Positions 51,676-60,669 of a DNA stretch of 64,000 nucleotides are shown piece by piece. Position 1 is the stretch's first letter. Each line of letters starts with the position of its first letter. The DNA lies in the NCBI GenBank assembly GCA_945881915.1, contig CAMCVW010000008.1, positions 1 through 64,000 on the forward strand. Reading direction: 5' to 3'. Under the pieces are notes generated by a model. That model searched no databases. It was not told the DNA's origin and was given only the letters and a program-made list of their open reading frames with translations. The position numbers and the translations under genes are program-made. This DNA is from Thermoflexus hugenholtzii JAD2. GTDB taxonomy: Bacteria; Chloroflexota; Chloroflexia; Chloroflexales; Roseiflexaceae.

Positions 51676-52638
51676 ATGGGTGAACGACTTGCAATGACTG
51701 CCAAGATTTCACTTGGGCTCGCAATGTCAGGGATTATCTACGCCATGTTCTTGGTCGTCCCGCAGTATGTAGGCCTCGGTGAAGCAGGGCGCATCATCAT
51801 CGTCCATGTACCGACTGCGTGGGTCACTTCGGCAGCATTTGCCGTATCGGCAGTATTCAGTATTCTCTATCTGCGTTCACGATCAGGGTTGCACGACGCA
51901 TCAGCAGTTGCAGCAGCCGAAGTCGGAACGCTGTTTTGTTTGTTTGCCACCGTTACAGGTGCGATTTTTGCACAAGTCGTGTGGGGAACGTTTTGGAACT
52001 GGGACCCGCGTGAGACCTCGATTCTGGTCCTTTTGCTTATCTACGCAGCCTACTTCGCGCTGCGGTCGTCGGTCGATGATGTGCCTCGGAAGAGGCGACT
52101 GGCGGCGGTGTATAACATTTTTGCATGCGTCACCATGCCGTTTCTGATGTTTGTCGCACCACGGATTGCAGATAGCACGCTCCATCCAAATTGTGCATTC
52201 TTGCAAGGAAGCAAATGTGAAGGAATCAGCCTCGACCTCAACGGCGCCAAAATCGGTCAACTCGGTGATGTCGTTGTTGAACTCAAAGCAGTACAAAAAC
52301 AAGGTGATATGACGAGTGCCACGGTCGAGGTTCGTATGCCCGGGCTCACAGACACTGCCGATCTCATCCCTACATTCGATAATGCAGGGCAACCTGCAGA
52401 TCGGCCAGAATTCCCTGGTCAATCCTTCCGGATGATTCTCATCGAGGCAGACGTACCGGCTGGCACCGCACGAGTCAATATACAAGCACCAGGGACGGGT
52501 TTGTTGAGTAATCAGCGTACGCTTTGGGTCTTTATGGCCAGTAATCTGACCTTTGGATTTTTGGCACTCTGGCTCTATCGGATTCGCGCCACGATTTTGC
52601 ACGTAACGTCACTCGTACAGACAACGGAGGCACTCTAG
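51676..52638 (+). CDS. ccmC: Cytochrome c biogenesis haem-handling protein CcmC, with inserted external domain
   Basis: Presents haem to CcmE. The 320-residue protein has the six-helix CcmC core: His44 in IIVHVPTAWV and His170 in STLHP are the axial ligand positions, and the WWD motif VVWGTFWNWDPRET (101-114) lies between helices 3 and 4. About 100 residues (172-281) are inserted between His170 and the last helix, giving a soluble beta-rich domain with two cysteines (NCAF, KCEG) on the outer face. E. coli CcmC has no such domain. Followed directly by ccmD. Confidence 0.92.
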   Translation: MGERLAMTAKISLGLAMSGIIYAMFLVVPQYVGLGEAGRIIIVHVPTAWVTSAAFAVSAVFSILYLRSRSGLHDASAVAAAEVGTLFCLFATVTGAIFAQVVWGTFWNWDPRETSILVLLLIYAAYFALRSSVDDVPRKRRLAAVYNIFACVTMPFLMFVAPRIADSTLHPNCAFLQGSKCEGISLDLNGAKIGQLGDVVVELKAVQKQGDMTSATVEVRMPGLTDTADLIPTFDNAGQPADRPEFPGQSFRMILIEADVPAGTARVNIQAPGTGLLSNQRTLWVFMASNLTFGFLALWLYRIRATILHVTSLVQTTEAL

Positions 52639-52842
52639 ATGCAAGTAGTACTCGATGCAGGTGTGGCAATTTATATCGCAATGTCCGTTGCTCTGGTCGT
52701 ATGGTTAGGTGTTTTCGTCTATCTGTTGCGCATTGATGCCGAAGCAAAAGAACTCAAACGGTTGGTATTGGCTGCACGCCTACAATCACCGACACTGTCA
52801 TCTGAGGTGCAGGTTGAATACCGCACACCGAGCGCGAATTAG
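52639..52842 (+). CDS. CcmD-like small membrane protein
   Basis: A 67-residue protein with one helix (about 9-31) and a charged cytosolic tail beginning RIDAEAKELKRL. Size, topology and position between ccmC and ccmE fit CcmD, the subunit that stabilises the CcmABCD-E complex. It starts immediately after the ccmC stop. Confidence 0.75.
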   Translation: MQVVLDAGVAIYIAMSVALVVWLGVFVYLLRIDAEAKELKRLVLAARLQSPTLSSEVQVEYRTPSAN

Positions 52843-52851
52843 GAGCATATC

Positions 52852-53283
52852 ATGTCCTCAACGACCCTCCAACCTGCCTCACGCGGTGGTCTCAAGCCAC
52901 TCCACATCATCGGTATTGCAATTGTTGTGCTCTCGATTGTGCTCGGTTATTATGGTCTGAGCGCCTCAATGCGCCCGTACACCACACAAATCAGCGAAGC
53001 GACCAATAGCGCGCAAGGCGTACAGTTAGCAGGATTCTTGGGCAGCACCGGAGAATACAACGAAGCGGGGAAGTTCACGTTCTTGCTCCAGGATTCCACC
53101 GGCAAAAAAATCAAAATCATTTCGAGTGAGCCGAAACCGTCCAACTTCGAACAGGCAGTCAGCATCGTGGCAATTGGGCATTATGATGCAAAAAGTGGTG
53201 ACTTCATCGCTGAGAGTCTGCTTGTCAAATGCCCGTCGAAATACCAAGAACAGATGAAGTCAGAGACCAAAGTCCAGAACTAG
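52852..53283 (+). CDS. ccmE: Haem chaperone CcmE, cysteine (CxxxY) type
   Basis: Membrane-anchored OB-fold protein that carries haem from CcmC to CcmF. The 143-residue protein has one N-terminal helix (about 17-38), the beta barrel with VQLAGFLGS and FLLQDSTGKKIKI, and ends AESLLVKCPSKYQEQ. The haem-binding residue is Cys127 followed by Tyr131 (CxxxY) where E. coli has HxxxY. Such cysteine-type CcmE proteins are known in some deltaproteobacteria, archaea and others and bind haem covalently through cysteine. Confidence 0.92.
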   Translation: MSSTTLQPASRGGLKPLHIIGIAIVVLSIVLGYYGLSASMRPYTTQISEATNSAQGVQLAGFLGSTGEYNEAGKFTFLLQDSTGKKIKIISSEPKPSNFEQAVSIVAIGHYDAKSGDFIAESLLVKCPSKYQEQMKSETKVQN

Positions 53284-53298
53284 AATAGCGAGCCACCT

Positions 53299-55668
53299 AT
53301 GACGGTCTATTTCTTTGGTACATTGTTAATCGTTGCAACCATCGCGATGGCAGCAATGGCGACCATCAGTTATGTGCTCGTACCATTTGGTCGACCAAAC
53401 GCACTCCCATATGCTCGTTGGGGTACGCGACTGACATTGGTGGGTGTACTTGCCGTCGTAGTACTGCTGAATTATCTGTTTGTTGCGCAACGGTATGACG
53501 TCGAATACGTCTACAACTACAGTTCAAATGAACTCGAATCGTATTTCAGAGTGGCGGCCGTCTGGGCAGGCCAACCTGGGTCATTTGTTATTTGGGCATT
53601 GTGGGGCATCATCGGAGCGCAATTCCTGGTACGACGAACACGCCACAACGAACCATACGTCTTGAGCGTGGTGATGATGATCCAAACTGCGCTGCTCATT
53701 TTCATGCTCATCCGTAATCCCTTTATCTTGCACATCACTGCCGATGGCCTGCCGCCGGTCGATGGCAAAGGCCTCAATCCAACGCTGCACAACATATGGA
53801 TGCTCATCCATCCACCGATTCTGTTTGTCGGCTTTGCGCTGATGGCGATTCCATACGGATACGTCATTGCGGGACTTTGGCGTCGTGATTACGACGGCTG
53901 GGTAAAGTATGCGTTGCCATGGGCTACCGCTTCTTGGGCGACACTCGGTTTGGCGTTGTTGTTGGGTGGGTATTGGGCCTACGAGACGCTCGGCTGGGGT
54001 GGCTTCTGGGGCTGGGACCCGGTCGAAAACTCTGCATTGGTGCCATGGTTGACCGTGGCAGCACTCATCCACGGTATGTTGGTGCAACGGGCAAACGGTT
54101 CTCTGCGACGTATGAATGCATTGATGGCAGTGGCGACCTATTCGCTGGTCTTCTATTCGACATTTTTGACGCGAAGCGGTGTATTGTCATCTTTTTCGGT
54201 CCATTCGTTCGTCGAAGAAGGCCTCAAGTGGATCATGATTACCTTTCTGTTGATTATCATTGTGCTTGGCATGTCTGTGGTGTTGTGGCGCTGGCGCGAC
54301 ATCCCGCAACTCCCACTCTCCGAAAAGCTCTTATCACGCGACAGCTTTTTTAGTCTGATGATTCTGGTGATGTTGTTGATGGCAGGCATTGTGGCGTTGG
54401 GTACATCCATGCCGGTTATTTCGTCTATTCCAGGTGTCGGGACGTCACTGCAAAGCTTCTTTGGATCGTTGTTTACCTTGGATGACGGAACCACGTACAG
54501 CCCTGGAGCGCAGCCATTCGAAGACGGTCGATTTGGGCTGATTGGAAGCTTCTATAGCACCACCGTGCCGCCGCTTGGTCTCATTTTGGCAATTCTGATG
54601 GTGATTGGGCCTCTGCTTGGGCAACGGGACAGTAACGCTGGTGCATTACTACGCACCATCCGGATTCCTGGAATCATTGCATTTGTGGTAACTGCAATTG
54701 CAGTGGTGCTTGGTGCGCGGAGCGTTTTCGTGGCGCTATACATTGGTATCGCGACGTTTGCCGTCGGGACGAACATTGTCATGATTGTGCGTACCCTCAA
54801 AGCGGGTTGGCTGCGCATCGGCGGGTATCTGGCGCATGTGGGAATAATGATTTTCGTGGTGGGAGCCATTGCGTCTTCGTGGTATGCCAGCCCCGAAACC
54901 CGTGTGTTGATCCCTGAGGGTCAGACCATGTCGGTATACGGATACGATATTGCGTTCAACGGCTGGCGCATGGATGCCACTGGTCACGGGGTGCTCGACA
55001 TGGATGTGACGCACGGTGGTCGTGTGACTCCTGCTGCGCCGATGCTCTACTTCAACGCACGCATGGGTGCGACGATGGCCACTCCGTCGGTTCGCAGTGA
55101 AGTGTACGAAGACATGTACATCTCGCCAGTCGAATATCAACCACCATTCGATCGCAACATCGCAGATTTGAACGAAGGCCAGACCAAGGAAATTGGACCG
55201 TACGAGATTACCTTTAATGGATTTATGGTGCCAACCGATAAGACGACCGACAAGGCCGATATCTCTGCCCAATTGCGGATTGTCTACGAAGGAAAATCCT
55301 ACGATATCACCCCAGGTATCGTGATATTGGCCAACGAGACTGACCCCAATAAAGCAGTACAAGAAATGCCTGTCGATTTGCCAGGTGGTCATACCGCTTC
55401 AATGGCTGCATTTGATCCCAATCAAAAACGGGTCATCATCCGTGTCGGCGGATTGCAGCTACCAGTAGATCCTGCCCGTGCAGTGATTACCGTATCTGTC
55501 AAGCCTGGCATTGTGTTTGTCTGGTCAGGCATCATCATCGCGGTTATTGGTGGGGTCATCGCGGTCATTCGGCGACAATATGAGGCAGGGCAACTCAGTG
55601 TTCCGTCGCTGAAAGGTGCTTTATCTTGGCTGGCATTCTGGCGACGAAAAGATCCAGTGACCGCATAG
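53299..55668 (+). CDS. ccmF: Cytochrome c haem lyase subunit CcmF
   Basis: Attaches haem from CcmE to apocytochrome CxxCH motifs. The 789-residue protein has about 15 helices. The WWD motif WGGFWGWDPVENSAL (233-247) is flanked by histidines (LHNIWMLIHPP at 163-172, and AALIHGML), and a third and fourth ligand pair lie later. A large external domain of about 230 residues sits before the final helix, as in other CcmF proteins. No separate ccmH gene follows, so the apocytochrome thioreduction role probably falls to the CcmG-like protein two genes later. Confidence 0.95.
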   Translation: MTVYFFGTLLIVATIAMAAMATISYVLVPFGRPNALPYARWGTRLTLVGVLAVVVLLNYLFVAQRYDVEYVYNYSSNELESYFRVAAVWAGQPGSFVIWALWGIIGAQFLVRRTRHNEPYVLSVVMMIQTALLIFMLIRNPFILHITADGLPPVDGKGLNPTLHNIWMLIHPPILFVGFALMAIPYGYVIAGLWRRDYDGWVKYALPWATASWATLGLALLLGGYWAYETLGWGGFWGWDPVENSALVPWLTVAALIHGMLVQRANGSLRRMNALMAVATYSLVFYSTFLTRSGVLSSFSVHSFVEEGLKWIMITFLLIIIVLGMSVVLWRWRDIPQLPLSEKLLSRDSFFSLMILVMLLMAGIVALGTSMPVISSIPGVGTSLQSFFGSLFTLDDGTTYSPGAQPFEDGRFGLIGSFYSTTVPPLGLILAILMVIGPLLGQRDSNAGALLRTIRIPGIIAFVVTAIAVVLGARSVFVALYIGIATFAVGTNIVMIVRTLKAGWLRIGGYLAHVGIMIFVVGAIASSWYASPETRVLIPEGQTMSVYGYDIAFNGWRMDATGHGVLDMDVTHGGRVTPAAPMLYFNARMGATMATPSVRSEVYEDMYISPVEYQPPFDRNIADLNEGQTKEIGPYEITFNGFMVPTDKTTDKADISAQLRIVYEGKSYDITPGIVILANETDPNKAVQEMPVDLPGGHTASMAAFDPNQKRVIIRVGGLQLPVDPARAVITVSVKPGIVFVWSGIIIAVIGGVIAVIRRQYEAGQLSVPSLKGALSWLAFWRRKDPVTA

Positions 55669-55698
55669 CGTACTGCGCACGCACATAAAAGGGATGAC

Positions 55699-56694
55699 AT
55701 GGTCGATTATTATGCAGTCCTACAGCTCCGACATGATGCAGATAGCGCTGCAATAGAGGAATCATATACACGTTTGAGCAATGCATACAACCCAGCGTTG
55801 TTGAGCGGTGTATCGGATGAACTACGTGCACTCGCAGAACAACGCCTCTTTGAACTCGGCCAAGCACGGGCGATTCTGGCAGATCCAACCCTGCGGGCAG
55901 CGTATGACGCAGGCCTCGAGCACGTTGTGACAAAGGCATTACCAACGGCAGAACCGAGTTTTGATTATGCGCCGCTACCAGCGGCAAGTGCCCGCGAACG
56001 TATTCCGGGATTTGTGACTGAGCCGGTGCGTGACGCACGTATGGCGGATTCACGTTCCCGCAATCTCCCGATGATTGTTGCAATCGTGCTTCCTATACTT
56101 ATCGTGTTGATTGCCTTTGTGCTGACCGATGGTGGTACCAAAGTCGCGCCCTCAAACGATACTCCACCCGTAGAGACTGCAGGGAGCCAAATCGATCAGT
56201 TTGAGGCCGCCATTGCGACAGCAAAACTTGCAACCGATTCCGATCCGAGCAGTGTTTCGGCATGGATTGAGTATGGCAATATGCTCTACAACAGTGTGCA
56301 AATTGTCCGTGAATTGCAGCCGAATAGCGCTGTGTATAACGAACGCCTCAATCGTTGGCAGATGTCTGCATTCGCATACGAAAAAGCCATGACGCTCGAG
56401 CCAGGGAATGTGGTCGTGGCGGCAGATCATGGAGCTGCACTGTGCTTCTATGGGAACGGGGTCGGTGACAAGAAGAGTTCCAACGCCGGATTGCAGCAGA
56501 TTCGTTCCGTACGTGATTCGATACCGACAACTGACCGGTCACGGGTGCTCATGAATCTGGCATATTGCCTTGCCGAAAACACTCCACCCCAGGTCGAGGA
56601 TGCAACTAAAGTCTGGCAGTCAGTCATCGATGCAGAGCCCAAAGATTCCCCCATTGCCATTCAGGCTGCGCAATTGATAGCCAGATATCGCTGA
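55699..56694 (+). CDS. J-like domain, membrane helix and TPR protein (CcmI-like)
   Basis: A 331-residue protein. Residues 1-70 read as a J-like helical domain (DYYAVLQLRHDADSAAIEESY, then LGQARAILADPTLRAAYD), but the HPD tripeptide is replaced by NPA (31-33), so it should not stimulate Hsp70. One membrane helix lies at about 118-140 and is followed by an external TPR-type region (AWIEYGNMLYN, AFAYEKAMTLEPGN, AALCFYGNG). The outside TPR part and the position after ccmF recall CcmI, which chaperones apocytochrome c. The combination with a cytosolic J-like domain is unusual. Next gene starts 24 nt later with the same J-like-plus-helix start. Confidence 0.75.
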   Translation: MVDYYAVLQLRHDADSAAIEESYTRLSNAYNPALLSGVSDELRALAEQRLFELGQARAILADPTLRAAYDAGLEHVVTKALPTAEPSFDYAPLPAASARERIPGFVTEPVRDARMADSRSRNLPMIVAIVLPILIVLIAFVLTDGGTKVAPSNDTPPVETAGSQIDQFEAAIATAKLATDSDPSSVSAWIEYGNMLYNSVQIVRELQPNSAVYNERLNRWQMSAFAYEKAMTLEPGNVVVAADHGAALCFYGNGVGDKKSSNAGLQQIRSVRDSIPTTDRSRVLMNLAYCLAENTPPQVEDATKVWQSVIDAEPKDSPIAIQAAQLIARYR

Positions 56695-56718
56695 TCGTAG
56701 TAGTCGACACGAGGATAC

Positions 56719-57543
56719 ATGGCACAAAATTATTATGAGCAGCTCGGCATTCCGATGGATGCCGACGATACCGCGATTCGTGCAGGATGTGAACGCATCA
56801 GTGCACGCTTCCGCGCGGATTGGCTGAATGATCCGGGTGGCACCGTCGGCGACAGTGCAATGAAGCGGATTCGCGAATTTGAAGCGCTGCGTGATCTGCT
56901 CCTTGACTCTGTCCAACGTACGGAATACGACCGTTTGTTGGGCGTCCGACTGCTCCCGGTGACGGCCAGCGGGCGTACGAGTGCAGTGAGCCGAGAAGTG
57001 TGGATGATCGTGTTGGGTGGCTTCATTGGGTTGGTGATTGTGTGTATCGTGTGGATTGTTAGTGCACGCTTAGCAATGCCAACGATGCCTGCCGCTGCCG
57101 AGACAAACCGACCAGCACCAAATTTCGCGTTACAAACAATCGACGGAAAAACACTGCGTTTAAATGATTTACGTGGTAAAATTGTACTAGTAAACTTTTG
57201 GGGCACATGGTGTGTCCCTTGCAAAGCAGAAACCCCGGCGTTAGAGGCTGCATATACGCAGCTCAAAGACAGCGGTGTTGAGTTTGTCGGGGTCAATCTT
57301 CGCAACCAAGAGGAACTCGGCGCTGCGGGTGATGCAGCGGTGAAGGCATTCGTGGCGACGTATGGCGTGACGTACCCAATCGTCTACGACACAGACGGCG
57401 AAGTTGCCCGGGCATACCAGATATCACCCATACCAGTGAGTTATTTCATTGATGCGCAAGGCAACATACGGTACGTGTACGTTGGAGAACTCAAGACTTC
57501 TGATGTCTTGGAGTTAGCACGACGGTTGCACGATACCCCATAA
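56719..57543 (+). CDS. J-like domain fused to membrane-anchored thioredoxin (CcmG/ResA-like)
   Basis: A 274-residue protein. Residues 1-75 form a J-like domain (NYYEQLGIPMDADDTAIRAG, then FEALRDLLLDSVQRTEYDR) with RAD (32-34) at the HPD position. A membrane helix follows (about 94-116), then an external TlpA/ResA-type thioredoxin from about 130 with FWGTWCVPCKAE, active cysteines 165 and 168, and the cis-proline PIPVSYFID. The thioredoxin should keep apocytochrome CxxCH cysteines reduced. DNA at 57115-57215, the start of the thioredoxin part, is clearly more AT-rich than its surroundings. Confidence 0.85.
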   Translation: MAQNYYEQLGIPMDADDTAIRAGCERISARFRADWLNDPGGTVGDSAMKRIREFEALRDLLLDSVQRTEYDRLLGVRLLPVTASGRTSAVSREVWMIVLGGFIGLVIVCIVWIVSARLAMPTMPAAAETNRPAPNFALQTIDGKTLRLNDLRGKIVLVNFWGTWCVPCKAETPALEAAYTQLKDSGVEFVGVNLRNQEELGAAGDAAVKAFVATYGVTYPIVYDTDGEVARAYQISPIPVSYFIDAQGNIRYVYVGELKTSDVLELARRLHDTP

Positions 57544-57553
57544 GTGAGGTTTC

Positions 57554-58243
57554 ATGACTAGCCTACACAACATCATGGTCGTTGACGACGAACCAGGTCT
57601 ACGCAAGTTGCTCAACTTGTTGTTCTCAAATGCGGGATACCGGGTACACGAAGTGTCGAGTGGCGCAGAATGTCTCCAGAAAATCAATGAAATTCACCCT
57701 GACTTAATTGTTTTGGATGTCATGATGCCCGAAATGGACGGACGCGAGGTCTGTCAGCGTATTCGTGCCGAAGGCAACCATGTTCCAGTTTTGATGTTGA
57801 CCGCTCGGACTCAGGCGCGTGATGTGGTAATGGGGCTTGATTGTGGCGCTGACGACTACCTTGCCAAACCATTCGACATGGACGAGTTGCTTGCCCGTGT
57901 GCGGGCACTCCTTCGTCGGGCCCAGGGCAGCCAACGCACGCGCGTCGTTGGTATGGGCGAAATCACTATCGACATTCAGACGCGTGTGGTCAAAGTCAAA
58001 GGCGGAATCGTTGAACTGACCCCGACCGAATATGCATTATTGGCTGTCTTGGCCGAACACGCCGGCACGGTCGTCCGACATGATACACTACTAGAATCAG
58101 TCTGGGGTCCGAATTCACAGCACGATCAAGACTACCTGAAAGTCTATATGTGGTATCTGCGCCGCAAAATCGAACCCAAAGCAGGCCGTAATCCACGGCT
58201 GTTGTTGACGGAGTGGGGCGTCGGCTATCGCATGGTGCAGTAA
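57554..58243 (+). CDS. OmpR/PhoB-family response regulator
   Basis: A 229-residue two-domain transcription factor. The receiver has the acidic pair DDE (11-13), phospho-acceptor Asp55 in LIVLDVMMPEMDG, Thr in MLTART and Lys in LAKPFD. The winged-helix domain (from about 130) has LTPTEYALLAVLAEHAG and DYLKVYMWYLRRKIE. No histidine kinase gene is adjacent, so its partner lies elsewhere. It starts 10 nt after the CcmG-like gene and may be co-transcribed with the ccm cluster. Confidence 0.92.
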   Translation: MTSLHNIMVVDDEPGLRKLLNLLFSNAGYRVHEVSSGAECLQKINEIHPDLIVLDVMMPEMDGREVCQRIRAEGNHVPVLMLTARTQARDVVMGLDCGADDYLAKPFDMDELLARVRALLRRAQGSQRTRVVGMGEITIDIQTRVVKVKGGIVELTPTEYALLAVLAEHAGTVVRHDTLLESVWGPNSQHDQDYLKVYMWYLRRKIEPKAGRNPRLLLTEWGVGYRMVQ

Positions 58244-58258
58244 GCAAAAGAGGATGCG

Positions 58259-59395
58259 ATGATCGAGATCGGTTCACCGATGCGGGTTGTAGTCAAGCTC
58301 GGTACCAATGTCCTCACCGCCGGTTCGACGCGTCTGCATCGCCCACGTATGGTAGATTTTGTGCGCCAGGTAGCAGGGCTCAGAGCCCTGGGGCACGAGG
58401 TCATTTTGGTCACGTCCGGCGCAGTTGCTGCCGGGCGTGAATGTTTGTCTCTGCAATCACGTTCCCGAGATGTGGCCGAAAAACAAATGTTGGCTGCGGT
58501 TGGTCAGTCGTTCATTATGCATCTGTACCAACAGATGTTTGAACTGTACTCTGTTCCTGTCGGTCAGACGCTCCTCACCAAAGCCGATATCGGTGATCGT
58601 CATCGCTACCTCAATGCACGAAACACGCTCCTCACGTGCTTTGCTCATGGTGTGGTGCCCATTATCAATGAAAACGACGCAGTTGCGGTCGATGAGATAA
58701 AAGTCGGCGATAACGATAATCTCTCTGCACTCGTCGCAAATCTGGTTGATGCGCAATTGTTACTCATCCTGACTGATATCGATGGTCTGTACACTGCCGA
58801 CCCACGCAGTGATGCATCAGCAACGCTCATCAGTACTGTTGATCAGATTACGCCGGCAATCTATGCCCTTGCGGGTGGAACGGGAAGCGTGCGCGGTACT
58901 GGTGGGATGATCACCAAAATCCAAGCAGCAGATTTGGCAACGCAGAGCGGTATCGACGTAGTGATTGCGCCCGGCGCACTCCCGAACGTCATCGAGCGCG
59001 TTGTGGCTGGGGAACGCATCGGCACACGGTTCCCTGCCCGCGTCAATCACCGTGAGGGGCGCAAGCGTTGGATTTTGGCCGAGACAGTGCGCGAGGGCAA
59101 AATCATCATCGATGCGGGTGCCGCCCGGGCGATGTTGTCAGGAGGCAAAAGCCTTTTGCCTGCGGGGATTGTGGCGGTCGAAGGTGATTTCGAGCGTGGT
59201 CAGACCGTACGCATTTTTCTCAACACGAGTGAGGTGGCACGAGGATTATCGTTGTATCATGCTGCAGACGTGCGTCGGATTATGGGCCAAAAATCGACTG
59301 CCATAGCTGACATTCTCGGCTACGAATACGGCAATGCGGTGGTCCATCGCGATGATATGATAGTGGTAGCACCTGATGAAGCGAGTACCCCATGA
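58259..59395 (+). CDS. proB: Glutamate 5-kinase
   Basis: First step of proline synthesis: phosphorylates glutamate. The 378-residue protein has an amino-acid-kinase domain (VVVKLGTNVLT, VTSGAVAAGRE, NENDAVAVDEIKVGDNDNLSALVA, GTGSVRGTGGMITKIQAA) and a C-terminal PUA domain from about residue 285. The PUA-bearing form is commonly feedback-inhibited by proline. Overlaps proA by 4 nt. Confidence 0.96.
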   Translation: MIEIGSPMRVVVKLGTNVLTAGSTRLHRPRMVDFVRQVAGLRALGHEVILVTSGAVAAGRECLSLQSRSRDVAEKQMLAAVGQSFIMHLYQQMFELYSVPVGQTLLTKADIGDRHRYLNARNTLLTCFAHGVVPIINENDAVAVDEIKVGDNDNLSALVANLVDAQLLLILTDIDGLYTADPRSDASATLISTVDQITPAIYALAGGTGSVRGTGGMITKIQAADLATQSGIDVVIAPGALPNVIERVVAGERIGTRFPARVNHREGRKRWILAETVREGKIIIDAGAARAMLSGGKSLLPAGIVAVEGDFERGQTVRIFLNTSEVARGLSLYHAADVRRIMGQKSTAIADILGYEYGNAVVHRDDMIVVAPDEASTP

Positions 59396-60669
59396 CGCCT
59401 ACTGATATTTTGCAAATGGCACAACGAGCACGTCGTGCAGCGCGTCATATCGCCAATACGAGTACCGCGGAGCGAAATGCCGTGCTGGCGCGTATCGTCG
59501 TTTTATTGAACGATCCCCATCATGCCCAGATGATTTTGACCGCCAACGCCCTAGACATCGCGAACGGGCATGCTGCTGGATTGCGTCCTGCACTCATCGA
59601 CCGGATGATGCTCACCCCGCAACGACTTGCCGCAATTGCCAACGACATCGACACCGTTATTCTTTTGCCTGATCCGGTCGGAGATGTATTTGAGCGTGGC
59701 ATACTTCCCAATGCACTGGAATGGTACAAAGTGCGAGTTCCCATCGGCGTTGTGGCTGTGGTCTACGAGGCACGGCCGAATGTGACGTTCGATGTTGCAG
59801 CGTTGTGTCTCAAATCAGGGAATGCTGCCATCCTGCGTGGCGGCAAAGAGATAAGTCAGTCCTGTGCAGCCATTGTGACGTTGCTGCAGCAAGCGCTGTC
59901 TGACTGCGGGCTGACAGCTGATGTACTCCAGGCTATCACCGATCCTGATCGGGGGCTGCTCGAGCAACTCCTCAAACTCGACACATATGTCGATGTGGTT
60001 ATTCCACGTGGTGGCGCTGCTCTGCACCGCTTTTGCGTCGAAAAAGCCACTATGCCGGTCATCGTAGGTGGTATTGGTATTGTGCATGCATATATTGATC
60101 ACTCTGCAAATCCGACGTATGTGACCGACATTGTGGTCAACGGACGCGTGCAACGGCCGAGCGTCTGCAATTCCTTGGATGTGTTGTTATTCGAACGCGC
60201 GGGAGCCACCAAGATGGTGCCGCTAGCAGCCCGTGCGTTACTCGAACAGTCTGTCGAGTTGCGTTGCGATGCAGAGGTGCTGACATTGTTGGCGAAAGAG
60301 GGCATCGCTGATCGTCGCATTGTCGCGCTCGGTGACGCAGACTACGACACCGAGTACATGGCTCTGATTGCCACATTACACATTGTTGATGGACTCGAAG
60401 CAGCGCTGGACCACATCGCTGACCACGGCGGGCACACGGAGGTCATCATTAGTGAGCAGACCGAGGCTATCGCCACGTTTGTGCGACAGGTCGATTCCAC
60501 CGCGGTCATGGTCAATGCATCCACGCGCTTCAACGATGGTGGTCAATTAGGCCTCGGTGCCGAGATTGCCATCAGCACGCAGAAGCTGCACGTGCGCGGT
60601 CCAATGGGGCTCCGTGAACTGACCACCTACAAGTGGGTCGTGACCGGCACCGGGCAGGTACGTACCTAG
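59392..60669 (+). CDS. proA: Gamma-glutamyl phosphate reductase
   Basis: Reduces glutamyl phosphate to glutamate semialdehyde, pairing with ProB. The 425-residue aldehyde-dehydrogenase-fold protein has VPIGVVAVVYEARPNVTFD, the NAD(P) contact LRGGKEISQS, IPRGG, and the catalytic cysteine in QRPSVCNSLD. DGGQLGLGAEIAISTQKLHVRGP near the C-terminus is typical. Its stop overlaps the convergent pyrD-like gene by 4 nt. Confidence 0.96.
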   Translation: MTPTDILQMAQRARRAARHIANTSTAERNAVLARIVVLLNDPHHAQMILTANALDIANGHAAGLRPALIDRMMLTPQRLAAIANDIDTVILLPDPVGDVFERGILPNALEWYKVRVPIGVVAVVYEARPNVTFDVAALCLKSGNAAILRGGKEISQSCAAIVTLLQQALSDCGLTADVLQAITDPDRGLLEQLLKLDTYVDVVIPRGGAALHRFCVEKATMPVIVGGIGIVHAYIDHSANPTYVTDIVVNGRVQRPSVCNSLDVLLFERAGATKMVPLAARALLEQSVELRCDAEVLTLLAKEGIADRRIVALGDADYDTEYMALIATLHIVDGLEAALDHIADHGGHTEVIISEQTEAIATFVRQVDSTAVMVNASTRFNDGGQLGLGAEIAISTQKLHVRGPMGLRELTTYKWVVTGTGQVRT

